From the NCBI RefSeq assembly GCF_001529295.1, contig NZ_LLWK01000026.1, positions 1 to 64,000 of the forward strand: DNA of 64,000 bases. Direction: 5' to 3'. The translations under genes were made by a program, and so were the position numbers. This stretch comes from Flavobacterium sp. TAB 87. Its GTDB lineage: Bacteria; Bacteroidota; Bacteroidia; Flavobacteriales; Flavobacteriaceae. This document shows, piece after piece, positions 33,101 through 43,458 of the stretch (position 1 is its first letter; each line of letters starts with the position of its first letter). Under the pieces are notes generated by a model. That model worked only from the letters and a program-made list of their open reading frames with translations. It was not told where the DNA came from and searched no databases.

Positions 33101-34288
33101 CTATATTTTTGCTAAGTGATCCTTTAATATTTGCATGCAATACCATTCTTGTCTTGGTAAATGAAAGGGACCTTTAAACATATTTCCTTTGGCAGTTTGT
33201 GCAATCGTACCATCTTTATGCAAATAGCCGAACCATTCTCCGTTTGCTGCATCGTGAAATTTACTATACGCGTACTCGTGGACCATTTTGTGCCATTTAG
33301 CATATTTTTCGTCACCGGTCATGGTATAAGCCAAAAGAGTGGCTATGATTACCTCATTATGAGGCCACCAAAACTTCATGTCTTGCCAATATTCTTGTAC
33401 AGGTTTATCATAAACATCACGGTAATATAAAATTCCGCCATGTTCTTTGTCCCAGCCGCGTTCCCACATGTAATCTAGCATTTTGCAGCCTAGAGCAATT
33501 AACCTCGCATCATTATTTCTATACTTTGCCTCGTGCAAAATAAACCAAGCGCCTTCAATCGCATGGCCAGGATTTAAAGTACGTCCGTCAATATGATCGA
33601 TAATTGATCCGTCTGGCGCGACTTGTTCCATGACACATTTAATGTCGTCTTTTACAAAATCAATCTCTATTTCATTGATCCATTTATCAATGTATGCGTC
33701 ACACCGAGGATCTCCAATAGTTTCTCTCAGTTGCTGTGCGGTATTCATCATAATCATCGGCACTCCGATACCTTTACTGGGACGAGTGGATGTGAATTTA
33801 GGTTCTAATAAACCGGGTGTGCTTGAATATTCAATACATTTCCCAAATAAATGACGTGCTTTTTCGGCCACAGCTTCATCTCCGCTTGCTTTTGCGTACG
33901 AAGCCATTGCAATAACTGCAAAAGTTTCTGAAAAATAATAACGTCGCTTGCGAATGGGTTGCCCTTCACGAGTTACGTGAAAAAACATTTGTCCATCCGT
34001 GTCGAAACAATGCTTGTTTAAAAAATCAATTCCAGACTTAGCTCCATCAAGCCATTCTTGCTTGGGCTCAATTGTATTATACAAGGTAGCCAAAAGCCAA
34101 GCAGCGCGACCTTGAATCCATACTGCTTTATCATCATCTATTAAACTGCCGTCTTGATCTCGCATTAGCAAATAGCCACCAAATTCAGTGTCTAAAGAGC
34201 GTGGAAACCAAAATGGAACGGTGTCATTTAGTAACTGATTCTGATAAAAATCTTTTAAATCTCGTAGATCTGTCGTTGAGTAATTCAT
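33101..34288 (-). CDS. nanE: N-acylglucosamine 2-epimerase (AGE family)
   Basis: A 395-aa (alpha/alpha)6-barrel protein with family signatures: YYFSETFAVIAMA near residues 115-128, NPGHAIEGAWF near 240 and WWPHNEVIIA near 310, where conserved His residues serve catalysis. It interconverts N-acetylmannosamine and N-acetylglucosamine. In Bacteroidota this AGE-type enzyme replaces the ManNAc-6-P route, so sialic acid is split by lyase and the ManNAc is epimerised to GlcNAc. It is the last gene of the locus; a possible terminator separates it from the transporter, so it may have its own transcript. Confidence 0.85.
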   Translation of the reverse strand: MNYSTTDLRDLKDFYQNQLLNDTVPFWFPRSLDTEFGGYLLMRDQDGSLIDDDKAVWIQGRAAWLLATLYNTIEPKQEWLDGAKSGIDFLNKHCFDTDGQMFFHVTREGQPIRKRRYYFSETFAVIAMASYAKASGDEAVAEKARHLFGKCIEYSSTPGLLEPKFTSTRPSKGIGVPMIMMNTAQQLRETIGDPRCDAYIDKWINEIEIDFVKDDIKCVMEQVAPDGSIIDHIDGRTLNPGHAIEGAWFILHEAKYRNNDARLIALGCKMLDYMWERGWDKEHGGILYYRDVYDKPVQEYWQDMKFWWPHNEVIIATLLAYTMTGDEKYAKWHKMVHEYAYSKFHDAANGEWFGYLHKDGTIAQTAKGNMFKGPFHLPRQEWYCMQILKDHLAKI

Positions 34289-34485
34289 CTTTTAAAAGTA
34301 TTTTTAGTTGGATTTTTGAAACCCATCTGCTTGATTTAATTTTTTTATGTTTTCGAAATCATCCACTAATCTATTGTTAGAATGCATTGATTATCAAAAA
34401 TTGCTTTACAGCTGCGTTTTATTTTTTAAAAGGCGTACAAAATTTATAATTAAAACATTTTTCTTAAACCATCATAAATAAATGC

Positions 34486-34510
34486 TGAGGTGAAAGTTAA
34501 ATTCACCTCA
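34486..34510 (-). terminator. Hairpin between transporter and epimerase genes
   Basis: TGAGGTGAA / TTCACCTCA, a 9-bp perfect stem with a 7-base loop and T-rich sequence after it on the minus strand. It could end most transcription after the transporter gene. The rest of the 34,289-34,592 gap is AT-rich with no gene. Confidence 0.5.
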
Positions 34511-34592
34511 ACAAATAAATAAAAACAAAAAAAAAATTAATGAAAAATCAATTATTGAATCTGTAGCGAACATTTGATTGCACATTCAAATA

Positions 34593-35837
34593 TTAATCGT
34601 CTACAAAATCATTTACTTTTGGACGTAGAAAAGTAATTTGAACTATTAAAGCAATCAAGACAATGCCTGCCATAAAAGCAAATCCATTACCTAGAGTTCC
34701 GCTGTCTGAATATTTACCTAATAAAGAAGTTACTAATGCGCCACAACCCACTCCAGTCATATTTAACACGCCATAAGCAGTTGCTCTGTATTTTGAAGAT
34801 ACAAATTGGCACAGTATAGGCATATTATTTGCATCAAACATACCGTAACCAACACCAAAACAAAGCGCCGCTCCTACTACATTGAATAAAGAATGTCCAA
34901 AACCAATAAGTAATAAGGCAGGAATAGTTAAGGCAATACCAATGGCACTAGTGTAGACGCGACCTTTTATATTTTTTTGAACCCATTTATCTGATAAAAT
35001 TCCGCCAAAAATAACACCTATAAAAGCAGATACCGAAATGGTAATTGTGGCTAACGGTCCCGCTTGTTCCATAGGGATATTTAGATTTTGAGAAAACAAA
35101 GTTGGCAGCCAGTTTTTGGTGGCCCAACCCGGTAAGCTAGGAATCGCAAAATAAAATAAAATAATCCAAAATGACATATTTGTAAACAATATACTCAGTC
35201 CCTTTAGTACACTTTCTTTTTCCTTTTTTGGAGCAGCAGCTGTAATTTGCGGTTCTACGTTTTGATGTTTAAATTCTTTTAACAGAAAAACTAAAACTAT
35301 AGAATATACAATTCCGATTAAACCAAAATAATGAAAAGTAGTATGCCATGAAAATGAAGCAGCTATTGTAGCTCCAAAACCCCCGATGGCCGAACCCATA
35401 TACAATCCAGTCATGTGAATACCAATGGCCAATGATCGTGTCTTTTTTTGATGGTAATCAGCAATTAGTGACAATCCTGCCGGAATGTATAATGCCTCAC
35501 TAACTCCCATAAGTGCTCTTAACCAATACAATTGATTGTATGTTGTAGCTAATCCCATGGCATAAGTCACTGCAGACCAAACAAAAAGGCTACCAACAAT
35601 TAACCATTTTCTATTCATTTTGTCGGCAATAATGCCCGACACCGGACTCATTAAAGCATAAATCCACAGGAATATAGCCATTAATCGACCAAAATTTTCT
35701 CCCGATAATAATTCTGGAATATCGGTTTCCATCGATGGACGCATTGTCGCCAACATTTGTCTATCCATGTAGTTCAACAAAGCGACAATCCATAGCAATG
35801 CTACTACTATCCACGGATAATATTTTGATTCTTTCAT
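34593..35837 (-). CDS. nanT: MFS transporter, probable sialic acid importer
   Basis: A 414-aa protein with about 12 membrane segments. The 2-3 loop motif is seen in GIIADKMNRKWLIV (G-x-x-x-D-x-x-x-R-K). The pattern near the N-terminus (WIVALLNYMDRQMLATMRP) matches organic-anion/sugar-acid symporters. Sitting between mutarotase and epimerase genes it is the obvious inner-membrane uptake step for N-acetylneuraminate after SusCD import. Substrate is inferred from neighbours. Confidence 0.8.
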   Translation of the reverse strand: MKESKYYPWIVVALLWIVALLNYMDRQMLATMRPSMETDIPELLSGENFGRLMAIFLWIYALMSPVSGIIADKMNRKWLIVGSLFVWSAVTYAMGLATTYNQLYWLRALMGVSEALYIPAGLSLIADYHQKKTRSLAIGIHMTGLYMGSAIGGFGATIAASFSWHTTFHYFGLIGIVYSIVLVFLLKEFKHQNVEPQITAAAPKKEKESVLKGLSILFTNMSFWIILFYFAIPSLPGWATKNWLPTLFSQNLNIPMEQAGPLATITISVSAFIGVIFGGILSDKWVQKNIKGRVYTSAIGIALTIPALLLIGFGHSLFNVVGAALCFGVGYGMFDANNMPILCQFVSSKYRATAYGVLNMTGVGCGALVTSLLGKYSDSGTLGNGFAFMAGIVLIALIVQITFLRPKVNDFVDD

Positions 35838-35899
35838 ATTATGGTCTATTTTTTTTAGTTTTAAATCTGCTATTTAAGTGCGGCCTCGATTAAAACTAT

Positions 35900-37075
35900 T
35901 TATTTTTTGATTGTTCCCAACATTACATTAGGCGTGCGAATACCTGGTTTAATTTCTCCGTTGGATAGTATTATTTTTTTATTCCATACTACGGCTGGCG
36001 TAGTAACATGAGGTAAAAAGGGCAACTCTCCTATTTTTGACCACTGATCTGTTAGCGTATTATACAGTAAAATTCCATTATAAAATCCGGGATGATTGGT
36101 TACCAATTTATTTTTTTGGGTGATGAGATCAGTTTTCTTTTCTGGAGATTCTGCTTGAGCAATTTGGGACAAAAAGGTTTCAATTTGATGAAAAATAACA
36201 CCATTATCTCCTCCAAGAATTAAAATAGAATGTGATCCGAAAGCAACTCCTGTACCTGCTGAAAAATTTGTGGTATTTTTTCCATCAGATATGGTAGCGG
36301 CAGTTTCCCACTTCTGCTTTTGCAGGTTAAAGACCAAAGTGGTGTTGTGTAAATCGCTTATACCAGAAGCTGTTTTGGTTCTTCCACCAACGACATATAT
36401 ATTAGTGCCATCTTTTCCTTTTTGAGCGATTACTACCGAGTTCGCTAAGGCAATTGGTAATTTTGGTAAAAGTATCCACTTTGCATTCGCGTCGTTTAAA
36501 TCAAGACTTGCAAAAAAGTCAGAAGATTGTCCTGCTTCATCGCCACCAACTGCATAAACGACAGTATCAATGTGAGTTAAAGCAATGTTTGCAATAGCTA
36601 TAGGAAAATCGGGTAAGGATTTTGTCTCTACTTCTTTTGTATCAGCATTCCATTTTAATAGGTACGATTTATTAGAAAGTCCATTTTCATTTTCTCCGCC
36701 AACGTATACCACACCTAAATCAGTAGATGTTGATCCGCAATACGCAATTGCTTCGGGCAATTCACTTTTTACATTCTTAATCCAAGTTAATTGATCGTTG
36801 CATTTTTGCAACACATAAATAGTTTTTGAATACTCTTTTTTCCCTCCTTCCCATGGCATTTTATCCGGAAAATTGGCTCCACCAGTTACAATTAGAACGT
36901 CATTGCTGATGCCATTAATGACTCCTGCAAAGCCTAACGAAAGACTACCGTCGTTATTTTGTACTTGTGCAGCTGTCGACCAATTTACTTGACTTACCTC
37001 ATTTTTTTGAGAAAATGTTTCAGTTGTTGCCATAATTAGAGATATAAAAAGAAAAGGAAAAATAGATTTGTTCAT
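35900..37075 (-). CDS. nanM: Cyclically permuted sialic acid mutarotase (NanM-like)
   Basis: A signal peptide (MNKSIFPFLFISLIMATTET) is followed by kelch-type beta-propeller repeats with DVLIVTGGANFPD, GVVYVGGENENG, VVYAVGGDEAGQ, NIYVVGGRTK and ILILGGDNG. The permuted order of blades is typical of Bacteroidota 'cyclically permuted mutarotases'. The periplasmic enzyme converts alpha- to beta-N-acetylneuraminate, speeding uptake. It is next to the lyase gene in the same operon. Confidence 0.85.
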   Translation of the reverse strand: MNKSIFPFLFISLIMATTETFSQKNEVSQVNWSTAAQVQNNDGSLSLGFAGVINGISNDVLIVTGGANFPDKMPWEGGKKEYSKTIYVLQKCNDQLTWIKNVKSELPEAIAYCGSTSTDLGVVYVGGENENGLSNKSYLLKWNADTKEVETKSLPDFPIAIANIALTHIDTVVYAVGGDEAGQSSDFFASLDLNDANAKWILLPKLPIALANSVVIAQKGKDGTNIYVVGGRTKTASGISDLHNTTLVFNLQKQKWETAATISDGKNTTNFSAGTGVAFGSHSILILGGDNGVIFHQIETFLSQIAQAESPEKKTDLITQKNKLVTNHPGFYNGILLYNTLTDQWSKIGELPFLPHVTTPAVVWNKKIILSNGEIKPGIRTPNVMLGTIKK

Positions 37076-37108
37076 CGTTATTATTTTATAATAAAACGGC
37101 CGATTGCA

Positions 37109-38029
37109 TTATTTTGATTTAAATTCGTCAAAATTTAAACTCGCTACATCTTTTTTGAATAATTCAAATTGTTCGTCACTCATGTTTTTGACAGGCAATC
37201 TAAATTGTCCTAAATCATGACCAACTACTTTCATATAGGCTTTACCTACAGAAATCCCGCCATATTTACCTAAAAGGCGAATCATGTTTATTGATTTTTG
37301 TTGTAAAACTCGTGCTTTTACTAAATCATTGTTGTTGAATGCATCAATCAAATCATAATATAAAGGAGCGGCATAATTAAATGTACTTCCTACAGCACCT
37401 TTAGCACCTAAAACTAAAGCAGACAACATATTCTCGTCACGTCCCCAAAGCATATCGTATTTTCCATTTTCATAACTCATGCAACTTTGAAAGTCCATAA
37501 AATCTTCATGCGTATATTTTACTCCAGCAAAATTGGATAATTTTCCGTCCAGTGCTCTCACTAAATCCAACATCGGTAAGTTTACACCGGTCAATACGGG
37601 AATATGGTAATAATAAAAAGGCATGGTCGGCACTTCTTTTCCTACCTCAATACATATTTGAGCTAAAACCTCAACATTCGCTGGTTTAAAATAAAAAGGT
37701 CCGGTTAAAGAAACCGCATACAATCCTATTTCCTGTGCATGTTTTGCTAATTCAATGCAATCAGCCAAACAAGTTCCTGCCAAAAATGCCATCACTTTAA
37801 AATCGGCATCATGATTACTACAATCAGCCCAAGCTTGAGCAACTGCTTTTTTTTCTGCTACGGTTGTCGAAACACCTTCACCTGTAGATCCATTAATAAA
37901 AGCACCCGTTACTCCATTTTGTTTTAGAAAAGAATAATAAGCGGGAATCAAACTCACATCTAATTTGCCATTGCTATCAAATGGTGTAAATGGAGCTGCA
38001 ATAAGTCCTTGTAAATGTTCAATTTTCAT
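37109..38029 (-). CDS. nanA: N-acetylneuraminate lyase
   Basis: A 306-aa DHDPS-superfamily barrel. The carboxylate-binding GSTGEG is at residues about 47-52, the Tyr in FYYYHIP at about 143, and the Schiff-base Lys in GVKYTHED at about 173. It cleaves N-acetylneuraminate into pyruvate and N-acetylmannosamine. The location between SusD and the mutarotase gene fixes its role in sialic acid breakdown. No signal peptide; cytoplasmic. Confidence 0.9.
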   Translation of the reverse strand: MKIEHLQGLIAAPFTPFDSNGKLDVSLIPAYYSFLKQNGVTGAFINGSTGEGVSTTVAEKKAVAQAWADCSNHDADFKVMAFLAGTCLADCIELAKHAQEIGLYAVSLTGPFYFKPANVEVLAQICIEVGKEVPTMPFYYYHIPVLTGVNLPMLDLVRALDGKLSNFAGVKYTHEDFMDFQSCMSYENGKYDMLWGRDENMLSALVLGAKGAVGSTFNYAAPLYYDLIDAFNNNDLVKARVLQQKSINMIRLLGKYGGISVGKAYMKVVGHDLGQFRLPVKNMSDEQFELFKKDVASLNFDEFKSK

Positions 38030-38052
38030 ACGATCTTTTTTATAATATTAAA

Positions 38053-38083
38053 TAAGCCGGAAATTTGTAGTGATTCCGGCTTA
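38053..38083 (-). terminator. Intercistronic hairpin between SusD and lyase genes
   Basis: TAAGCCGGAA (38053-38062) and TTCCGGCTTA (38074-38083) form a perfect 10-bp GC-rich stem in the 73-bp gap; on the minus strand a short TTTAATATT follows. It may act as a partial terminator or RNA stabiliser, lowering lyase-side expression relative to SusCD. Confidence 0.55.
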
Positions 38084-38102
38084 GTACTTTTAAACCATTA
38101 AT

Positions 38103-39554
38103 TTATGGATTCTGAGTAATTTTAGGATTGAAGTTAATGGTGTTTTGAGATATTGGAAACAAAATCTTTTTACCAGCCATTGACGGTACATTTGCCGTTT
38201 TTCCAAAACGAACTAAATCCCACCATGCTTTTCCTTCAAATGCCAACTCATGCAAACGCTCTCTTAAAATTGCGTCATCGTTTGCGGCTTGAGAACCATT
38301 TATAAACGAAGCCGTTGCATCTGCTCTTTGCATCACCAAGTTCATTTCTGTAGTTGGATCTTGCATTAATGCATTTTTAATTTCAGCTTTCATTAATAAA
38401 ATATCTGCCCAACGGTAAATAATTATGTCGCTTACAAAACGTCTCGTCGTTCCGTCTACTGTTCCGTTATATTTTACTAATCCTGTAACTACAGGCGTAG
38501 AACCATTCATTAATGTTAAATAGGTTGCCTCTTTTCTAGTATCTGTAGCAGCGTAATTAAATCGTGTAATGTCTGGTTGCGCTCTAGAAATTCCCGCATT
38601 TCCTGTACCAACTCCAATAGTACCAAATGTCGCCGTAGCGGTAGCAGCAGTTAAGGGTGCAAAATCACTTGGTCCTACAAACATAAACGAGTTCCAGTTG
38701 TCTGACAAAGAAGAAGGAACATCTGCTAGAGAATATCGAACTGCAAAAAGAACTTCGTTATTTCCTTTATTTGCATAGCTAAAGGCATCTTTAAAATTAG
38801 CCAATAAAGCTGGTCCAGCAGGAATGGCGTTAATCGCAGCCAAAGCCGCATTTAAGTCTGTTGCTCCTCCACCCAATTGTTTTGCAGTCCACAGATTTAC
38901 ATCTGCTTTTAATGCATTTACAGAGGCCACTGATAGTTGCGTTTTATTATTATTTGCATCAGGAAAATTAGCCAGAGCTAACTCAATATCTGATTTGATA
39001 AACGTAAAAACTTCTTCGATTGTATTTCTAGGAACAATGTATTCTGATTGATTCGTGTTTTCTGTAGGTGTAGTAACAATTGGTACGCCGCCCCAAGAAC
39101 GCGCCATAATAAAATACGATAAAGCACGCATCGAATAGGCTTGAGCCAAATATCTCTTTTGCTCATTTACAGTTGTTGGACTGAACTGAATAGTAGGAAC
39201 ATATTTTAAAATTAAATTAGCTTGATGTACTACTGTAAATAAACCAGCCCAATCTACGTCTATATTTTGTGCCGTTAAGTTATTGTTGTAATAGTTGGCT
39301 AAATTAAGTGGTGACTGAACGCCACTTCTAATTTCTGCACTTCTTGCTCCGCCCAACAAATAATAATTTTGTTGGGTTTGGGTTCTAAAATTAAAGTACA
39401 TACCGTTTACACCTGCTTTCGCGTCATCTTCCGTTTTCCAAAAGCTGGCCGATGTGATTACACTGTCTGATGTTAAATTTAGTTCATCCTGACACGAGTT
39501 CAGTACTGAGAAACTTGCAAAAAGTATTGTATATAAGAGAATTTTCTTTTTCAT
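38103..39554 (-). CDS. SusD-like outer-membrane lipoprotein
   Basis: A 483-aa RagB/SusD protein with lipobox LNSCQ (Cys at residue 21). TPR-like helical segments (AYSMRALSYFIMARSWGGVPIV, split by loops) and the conserved C-terminal 'IIIYRWADILLMKAEI' and 'LRERLHELAFEGKAWWDLVRFGK' are all present. It binds the glycan at the cell surface and hands it to the SusC channel. Paired with SusC just upstream (18-bp gap). By context the ligand is sialic acid or a sialylated glycan. Confidence 0.9.
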   Translation of the reverse strand: MKKKILLYTILFASFSVLNSCQDELNLTSDSVITSASFWKTEDDAKAGVNGMYFNFRTQTQQNYYLLGGARSAEIRSGVQSPLNLANYYNNNLTAQNIDVDWAGLFTVVHQANLILKYVPTIQFSPTTVNEQKRYLAQAYSMRALSYFIMARSWGGVPIVTTPTENTNQSEYIVPRNTIEEVFTFIKSDIELALANFPDANNNKTQLSVASVNALKADVNLWTAKQLGGGATDLNAALAAINAIPAGPALLANFKDAFSYANKGNNEVLFAVRYSLADVPSSLSDNWNSFMFVGPSDFAPLTAATATATFGTIGVGTGNAGISRAQPDITRFNYAATDTRKEATYLTLMNGSTPVVTGLVKYNGTVDGTTRRFVSDIIIYRWADILLMKAEIKNALMQDPTTEMNLVMQRADATASFINGSQAANDDAILRERLHELAFEGKAWWDLVRFGKTANVPSMAGKKILFPISQNTINFNPKITQNP

Positions 39555-39572
39555 GATGTTTTTTATTAAAAT

Positions 39573-42500
39573 TTACAAACCAATATTTAAACCAAGGGTA
39601 ATGTTTCTAGGCACAGGATACGTTCCTTTTGCACCAGCATCATTTAATCCTAGACTTGAACCACCATCTATACCTTGTACTTCTGGACTTAAACCTTTGT
39701 AATTAGTAAAATAATATAAATTGCTTCCAGTAACGTACACACGTACATTAGTCAATCGTACTCTTTCGATCATTGATTTTGGAATAGTATAACTAACTGT
39801 AATTTCTCTTAAACACAAGTAATCTCCACTTTCGTAATAACGGCTATTTCCTTGAAACATATTTGTATTATACGCTGCACCACCTGCTTCAGATCTAAAT
39901 AAATTATTTTGATTGGTTTGATCTGCCCAACGGTAGCGAGGTACGTCAGTAATGTCTCCTTCTTTTTGCCAAGATTGTAAACTTTCAGCCAATAAGCCAT
40001 AGTTTCCTTGAAATTGACCTACAAAACGAGCTCTTGCTTCGTTGTAAACTGTTGCACCAAGAGAATAATCAGTTCTAACAGCCAATGCAAATCCTTTGTA
40101 ATCAGCATTTAAACTAAAACCTCCTGTAAATTTAGGAAACATATTTCCCATAAAAGTTCTATCTCTACTGTCAATTACACCATTGTTATCGGTATCTTCA
40201 AATACTGCATCTCCAGCAAATTTCTTTCCTGTTGGGTTTCCACCATTTGCAGCTGTTTTTGAAACATAATTATCTTTTGTAGTCAAATTATACGCATCTG
40301 CTTCTGCTTGAGTAGAAAGAATGTATAATTGTTTGTGTGCATAAAAATCACCAATTTTTTGACCTTCTTGCAATCCTCCAACAAATTTGTACGCACCAGA
40401 TGCAGCATCCCAAATTTCAGTTCCACCAATTCTGTTGTTTACATTTCCGTTAAATGGAAGTTTTTCGATCACATTACTGTTATGAGAAACATTGGCACCA
40501 AGATTAAGTTTAAAATCATTTTGATTGTACACATTGGCATTCAGTTCTAATTCGAAACCTTTGCTTCTCAATCCTCCTAAGTTGGTCAATACAGTAGAGA
40601 AACCACTATTGGAAGGAAGTGTCAAGTTTGTTAATAAATCTGAAGTTAATTTATTGTAGAAATCTCCGATTAATCTAATTCTATCCCCATTAAATCCTAA
40701 GTCGAAACCAGCATTATACGTTTGTGATTGCTCCCATTTTAAACCTGGATTAGCAATTTGCGAATTGATAATGGCAGACTGTCCGTTGTAGCTATTAGCA
40801 AATCCGTTTGAAGAACCTGCATATAAACCTCCAGCTTGAAAATCTCCCAAAGTACCTAAGTTCCCGTTAACACCAAAGCTTCCACGAAGTTTTAATGAAG
40901 AAACCATTTCTGGCATTACCGTCCAAAAGTTTTCTTCTTGGATATTCCACCCTACAGATACACCTGGAAAAAAACCATATTTATTATCTGGTCCTAAGCT
41001 AGAAGCTCCATCATATCTAAAAGATGCTGTTGCAAAATACTTGCTTTTGTAATCGTAATTTACACGTCCAAAAACACTATTTAAAACTAATTTGGTGTTA
41101 TTACTAAATACTGAAACTGGTATTGGAGATGAATCTAACGTTTGTGCAAGATCGGACGGACTTCCTTTTCCAGATGCATTGAATGTATTGATTGTTTTAT
41201 CAAATTTTGAAGCTCCTAATTTTGCTTCAAAATCACCAATGCTTTCTAAGTTTTTCACATACGTGAAAACTCCTTCATATTGGTACTGCGTAATTTGATT
41301 GCTTAAACGAGTAGCAGTTCTGGTATTATCTACCAAACCATTACTTCCGCTTAAAAAAGCTTGTTGAAAAGTGTTGCCATTTTCATTTTCATTATAAAGA
41401 GAAAGCGAAGGTGTAAATGTAAATGCATCAGTAAGTTTTAAATCACCGTTAACACTCATTTGCAATTTATTATTTTCATTAATTCCTTTCACTTTACCCA
41501 TTTGGTATAAAGGATTTCCATTAATGTTGTTTTGTCCTGGAGCTAGTGTACCATCTTCTAAGTACAATTTTGTAGTAGGTGAATTTCCTAAATAACGGTT
41601 AAAAACCACGCTATTGGCCACAACCTGATTGTTGCTAGCTTTACTGTATAACACGCGACCGTTTAAGGTAAAATTATCAGCCACTTTTAATGAAGCATTA
41701 AATTTACTTGTAAAACGCTCGTAACCAGTAAATATAGTAATACCATCTCCTTTTAAGTATCCAAGACTTAAATCGAAAACACCTTTATCACTACCACCAC
41801 TAAATCCTAAAGTATGGTTTTGAGTAATTGCCGATTGAAACAAAACGTCATTCCAGTCTGTACTTTTGTACATAATAGTATTAGCAGCATTTAACGGATC
41901 TGCCATTTCTTGCCATCCTTTTGCTTGCAACTCTCCAATCGTTGTTGGCGATAAGTTTGATTTTAATAAAGTAGCAAAAGGGGTGTTTGATAGTAAGTTA
42001 TTTCCTGTTCCTGCTGGACTCGCGCCGGTTAATTGTCCTAGTCTAGCGATACCTGTAGTAGTAGAAAGACCTGCAATTTCTGCAGCATTATAAAGACCTA
42101 AACGCTGTAGTCTAATGTAATCTCCACCTTCTAAGAAATCGTATTTTTTACCTACTTGACTGTTTTGCGTAGAAACATTGTACGTAATTTTTGTTTTTCC
42201 TGCTTTTCCAGTAGAAGTTGTAATGATAATAACTCCGTTAGAAGCACGCGCTCCGTATATAGAGGTAGCTGCAGCATCTTTTAAAACCTGAAGCGATGCA
42301 ATATCCGCCGAGTTAATATCGTCAATTTGAGTACGAATTACGCCATCAACAATATACATAGGAGTTGCTCCCGAAGGATTGTCGATAGATGTTCCTCCAC
42401 GAACTAAGATATTAGATGCTTTACCTGGTTGTCCTGATGCAGTGCGTACCACTAAACCAGTTACGTTTCCTTGCAATGCCTGTGTTACGTTAGAATACGG

Positions 42501-43043
42501 TACATTTTCTAAAACTTTTTTATCTAGTTTAGATACTGATGTACTTAAAGTTCTTCTGTTTTGTTGTCCGTAACCCACAACAATAACTTCGTTCATTTGT
42601 TGACCTACCTCTTTTAAAACAATAGTAAGCGGTGATTTACCTATAAGCACTTCTTGCTCCTCAAGACCGATATAAGATACAACCAATGTTGTAACATTGT
42701 CGGGAACGTCAATACTAAAATTACCATCAAAATCGGTTTGTGCTGTAATTTTAGATCCTTTTGCAAGAATATTTACTCCTGGTAAAACTTCGCCTTGCTC
42801 ATTTTTTACTACTCCTGTAATAGTTCTTTGAAAATAGTTTTTTGAAGTAACATTTTTCTCTGACCTTTTTGAGGGATTTTCAGTTGTCGCAGCAGAAGCT
42901 TCGTGCGTTGCCAATGCCAATAAACATACCGATGTTAATTTCATAACATCTAATACCTTCGCTGTTAACCAAAGATTTGTTGGTTTGGATTTTGTTAATA
43001 AATTCATACTTTTGTAATGGTTAGTTATTAATACTTCATTCAT
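39573..43043 (-). CDS. SusC-like TonB-dependent transporter
   Basis: A 1,156-aa outer-membrane beta-barrel. In order: a signal-type N-terminus, a carboxypeptidase-regulatory-like domain (TGVVKNEQGEVLPGVNIL), a TonB box (MNEVIVVGYG), the plug (SVSKLDKKVLENVPYSNVTQ and APMYIVDGVIR-type), and a barrel ending in a strand with LGLNIGL. A Met 12 residues in (43007) is an equally good start. It imports the SusD-bound ligand using TonB energy. First gene of the leftward sialic acid operon. Confidence 0.9.
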   Translation of the reverse strand: MNEVLITNHYKSMNLLTKSKPTNLWLTAKVLDVMKLTSVCLLALATHEASAATTENPSKRSEKNVTSKNYFQRTITGVVKNEQGEVLPGVNILAKGSKITAQTDFDGNFSIDVPDNVTTLVVSYIGLEEQEVLIGKSPLTIVLKEVGQQMNEVIVVGYGQQNRRTLSTSVSKLDKKVLENVPYSNVTQALQGNVTGLVVRTASGQPGKASNILVRGGTSIDNPSGATPMYIVDGVIRTQIDDINSADIASLQVLKDAAATSIYGARASNGVIIITTSTGKAGKTKITYNVSTQNSQVGKKYDFLEGGDYIRLQRLGLYNAAEIAGLSTTTGIARLGQLTGASPAGTGNNLLSNTPFATLLKSNLSPTTIGELQAKGWQEMADPLNAANTIMYKSTDWNDVLFQSAITQNHTLGFSGGSDKGVFDLSLGYLKGDGITIFTGYERFTSKFNASLKVADNFTLNGRVLYSKASNNQVVANSVVFNRYLGNSPTTKLYLEDGTLAPGQNNINGNPLYQMGKVKGINENNKLQMSVNGDLKLTDAFTFTPSLSLYNENENGNTFQQAFLSGSNGLVDNTRTATRLSNQITQYQYEGVFTYVKNLESIGDFEAKLGASKFDKTINTFNASGKGSPSDLAQTLDSSPIPVSVFSNNTKLVLNSVFGRVNYDYKSKYFATASFRYDGASSLGPDNKYGFFPGVSVGWNIQEENFWTVMPEMVSSLKLRGSFGVNGNLGTLGDFQAGGLYAGSSNGFANSYNGQSAIINSQIANPGLKWEQSQTYNAGFDLGFNGDRIRLIGDFYNKLTSDLLTNLTLPSNSGFSTVLTNLGGLRSKGFELELNANVYNQNDFKLNLGANVSHNSNVIEKLPFNGNVNNRIGGTEIWDAASGAYKFVGGLQEGQKIGDFYAHKQLYILSTQAEADAYNLTTKDNYVSKTAANGGNPTGKKFAGDAVFEDTDNNGVIDSRDRTFMGNMFPKFTGGFSLNADYKGFALAVRTDYSLGATVYNEARARFVGQFQGNYGLLAESLQSWQKEGDITDVPRYRWADQTNQNNLFRSEAGGAAYNTNMFQGNSRYYESGDYLCLREITVSYTIPKSMIERVRLTNVRVYVTGSNLYYFTNYKGLSPEVQGIDGGSSLGLNDAGAKGTYPVPRNITLGLNIGL

Positions 43044-43065
43044 GGTATTTATTTGCTAACTAAAT

Positions 43066-43118
43066 TTTTCTTCTAAGAAGAAAATTAAACCAGCTACTTC
43101 TTCAAAAACTGCTGGTTT
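43066..43118 (-). promoter_or_regulatory. Two leader hairpins before SusC
   Basis: TTTTCTTCT/AGAAGAAAA (43066-43084) and AAACCAGC/GCTGGTTT (43087-43118) lie just upstream of the SusC start, in the likely transcript leader. The second is flanked by A/T runs. The remaining 43,119-43,458 is AT-rich with no gene seen. Confidence 0.4.
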
Positions 43119-43458
43119 TTTTTATTTAACAAATCAATCTTTTTATTTAAGCTGCGTACTATATAGTAGGCATATAAAATTTTATTATTAAAAGCTCTAG
43201 TGATCTGGTTATTATTCTTACCTAAAGATCTGTACTCTAAACAACAGTAATATATATTTTAATTGGACTGCTCTACAGACGGATTTTTAATTTCTCTGGA
43301 ATTCAATCTATTTTTTATAAATTTTTTAGCAGTATTATTACTGATAAAAAACGCATTTTAGCCCAATTGTTTTACTATTACGTTGTAAATATATAAATTA
43401 ATTTAATATACAATATCTATTTATTAAAATATTTTATTAATTAAGCAAAAAAAAGAAG

